From Pogonophryne albipinna (Eukaryota > Chordata > Actinopteri > Perciformes > Artedidraconidae), in the NCBI GenBank assembly GCA_028583405.1, contig CM053249.1:34982628-35046627 (forward strand): 64,000 nucleotides of DNA. The letters run 5' to 3'. The stretch's first letter is position 1; every line of letters begins with the position of its first letter. Below are positions 62,773 to 64,000 of this stretch, piece after piece. The translations under genes and the position numbers were made by a program. The notes beneath the pieces are model-generated. The model saw only the letters and a list, made by a program, of their open reading frames with translations. It was not told where the DNA came from and did not search any database.

Positions 62773-64000
62773 TACTTGCCCTTTTTGTACACCAAACTGA
62801 TGTCGTAGCTCTGCAGCCGGAGCAGCATTCTCTGCAGACGGGCAGGGGCTGTGTGGATGGGCTTCTTTAAGATAGTCACTAAAGGTTGGTGGTCAGTCTC
62901 CACCACTACAGGCTTTCCATACACATAGTCTTCGAATTTTGTACAGGAAAACACGACAGCTAGCAGTTCTTTTTCAATTTGTGCATACCTCGTCTCTGTG
63001 TCAGTGAGGGTGCGTGATGCAAACGCTACTGGCCTGCCATCTTGCATGCACGCTGCTCCAAGTCCGTAGCATGACGCATCACAGGTGAGCGTGACTGGTC
63101 TATTGACATCATAGTATGACAGGACAGGTGGACTTGAAAAGCATGATCTAAGAATGTCAAATGCATCCTGATGCTGCTGGAACCAACACCATGCAGTGTC
63201 CTTGTGGATGAGTTTTCTCAGTGGCGCTGCGATGTCGCCGAAGTTCGGGATGAACTTGCCGAGGTAGTTAACCATACCAAGGAAACGCTGTAGTGAGACA
63301 ACGTCTGTGGGTACTGGCATGTTAGTGATTGAATCTGTCTTAGAAGGGTCTGCCTTTAGGCCTTCACTAGTGAAAATGTGATCTACATATCCTACATGAT
63401 CCAGACGAAACTTGCACTTGGCTGGATTCAGCTTTAGGTTGACTTCTCTCACTCGTTCCAGCACCTTCTTGAGGTTGGCATCATGCTCAGCAACTCCGCG
63501 GCCACCAATGATGATGTCGTCAACGATGACAGAACATGGGTAACCTGCAAACAGCTGTTCCATCGAGCGTTGAAATACCTCACTAGCAGAGCTAATGCCG
63601 AAGGGCATCCGTAGGAATCTGTACCGCCCAAATGGAGTACTGAAGGTTGTCAACATGGAGGATTTCTTGTCGAGACGTATCTTCCAGAAGGAGTCTTTAG
63701 CATCTAGCACAGAAAACACTTTTGCTCCTGACGTCTGTGCTGCAACTTCTTCTACTGTTCTCATAGGGTGGTGTGGTCTTTTCAGCGCTGTGTTGAGGTC
63801 TTGTGGATTGATACAGTCTTATTTCCTGCTTGTCTTTTTTGTGTGCTGCCACCATAGATGAGACCCAGTCTGTGGGCTCAGTAACTGGTATAATGACACC
63901 TATGTTTTGCATGTGGTTAAGTTCAGCTTTAACTCTGTCTTGCATTGCAATAGGAATGCGGTGGGCAGGTCTAACCAGGTTGTACACGAGGATCAACTGT
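62773..64000 (-). CDS. Ty3/gypsy polyprotein, reverse transcriptase/RNase H part
   Basis: Reverse transcriptase and RNase H of the same gypsy element. In the frame 62748-63764, motifs appear in order: SVLDAKDSFW (first catalytic aspartate), FGRYRFLRMPFG, the VDD box (SVIVDDI), FLGMVNYLGKFIPNF, then RNase H-type LTCDAS and AYAQIEKELLA-like and ETDHQPL segments. The N-terminal part (63814-63996) continues in another frame, so there is a one-base frameshift near 63823. The part beyond 64000 lies outside the window. The frame ends at the Tc1 border (TA at 62771-62772). On the other side it resumes in the same phase at 52624. Confidence 0.88.

Overview
This window looks like a piece of a teleost fish genome, probably a percomorph. 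The basis is a split vertebrate gene with GT-AG introns, long CA/GT microsatellites, tRNA-derived SINEs, hAT, Tc1 and TTAA-flanked DNA transposons, and a fish-type endogenous retrovirus. I see no bacterial features, CRISPR array or operon. The clade is inferred; no species-diagnostic sequence was recognised.

Layout. 1-19036 is an almost perfect inverted duplication: two arms of about 9.0 kb (1-9023 and 10024-19036) mirrored around exactly 1000 N. Each arm is a stack of repeats: a tRNA-derived SINE split by about 7.3 kb, a 4.4 kb DNA transposon with an 8-bp target duplication that contains a foldback element, and a 1.2 kb hAT-like element with a MADF-domain exon. 19284-34856 (+) holds sixteen exons of an ABCG2-like half ABC transporter, from Walker A to the stop codon. 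The first coding exon or exons are not in the window. The introns are full of low-complexity DNA, including an 850-bp polypyrimidine tract, a 4.06-kb minisatellite with a 37-bp unit, interstitial telomeric repeats and several MITEs. The exon that should carry the ABC H-loop has lost its 5' part to an interspersed repeat.

34857-51000 is intergenic and made of repeats: hAT elements with clear 8-bp target duplications, transposase-derived zinc-finger fragments, a second inverted repeat (38566-45804), a solo retroviral LTR with a 4-bp duplication (47250-47454), a three-copy satellite (49173-49816), and LTRs of a gypsy element.

50690-64000 is a three-layer nest. A Ty3/gypsy retrotransposon on the minus strand is interrupted by a Tc1 transposon at a TA site. 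The Tc1 element is itself interrupted by an endogenous retrovirus (52826-61365, minus strand) with a 4-bp target duplication. The two retroviral LTRs differ at only about two positions, so this insertion is very recent. Its env reading frame is full length, while gag, protease, reverse transcriptase and integrase are damaged or partly deleted.

Only ABCG2 is a host gene. Everything else recognised is mobile or repetitive DNA. The main biological questions are whether this ABCG2 copy is still functional, whether the 19-kb palindrome is real or an assembly artefact, and whether the young provirus supplies an expressed envelope protein.
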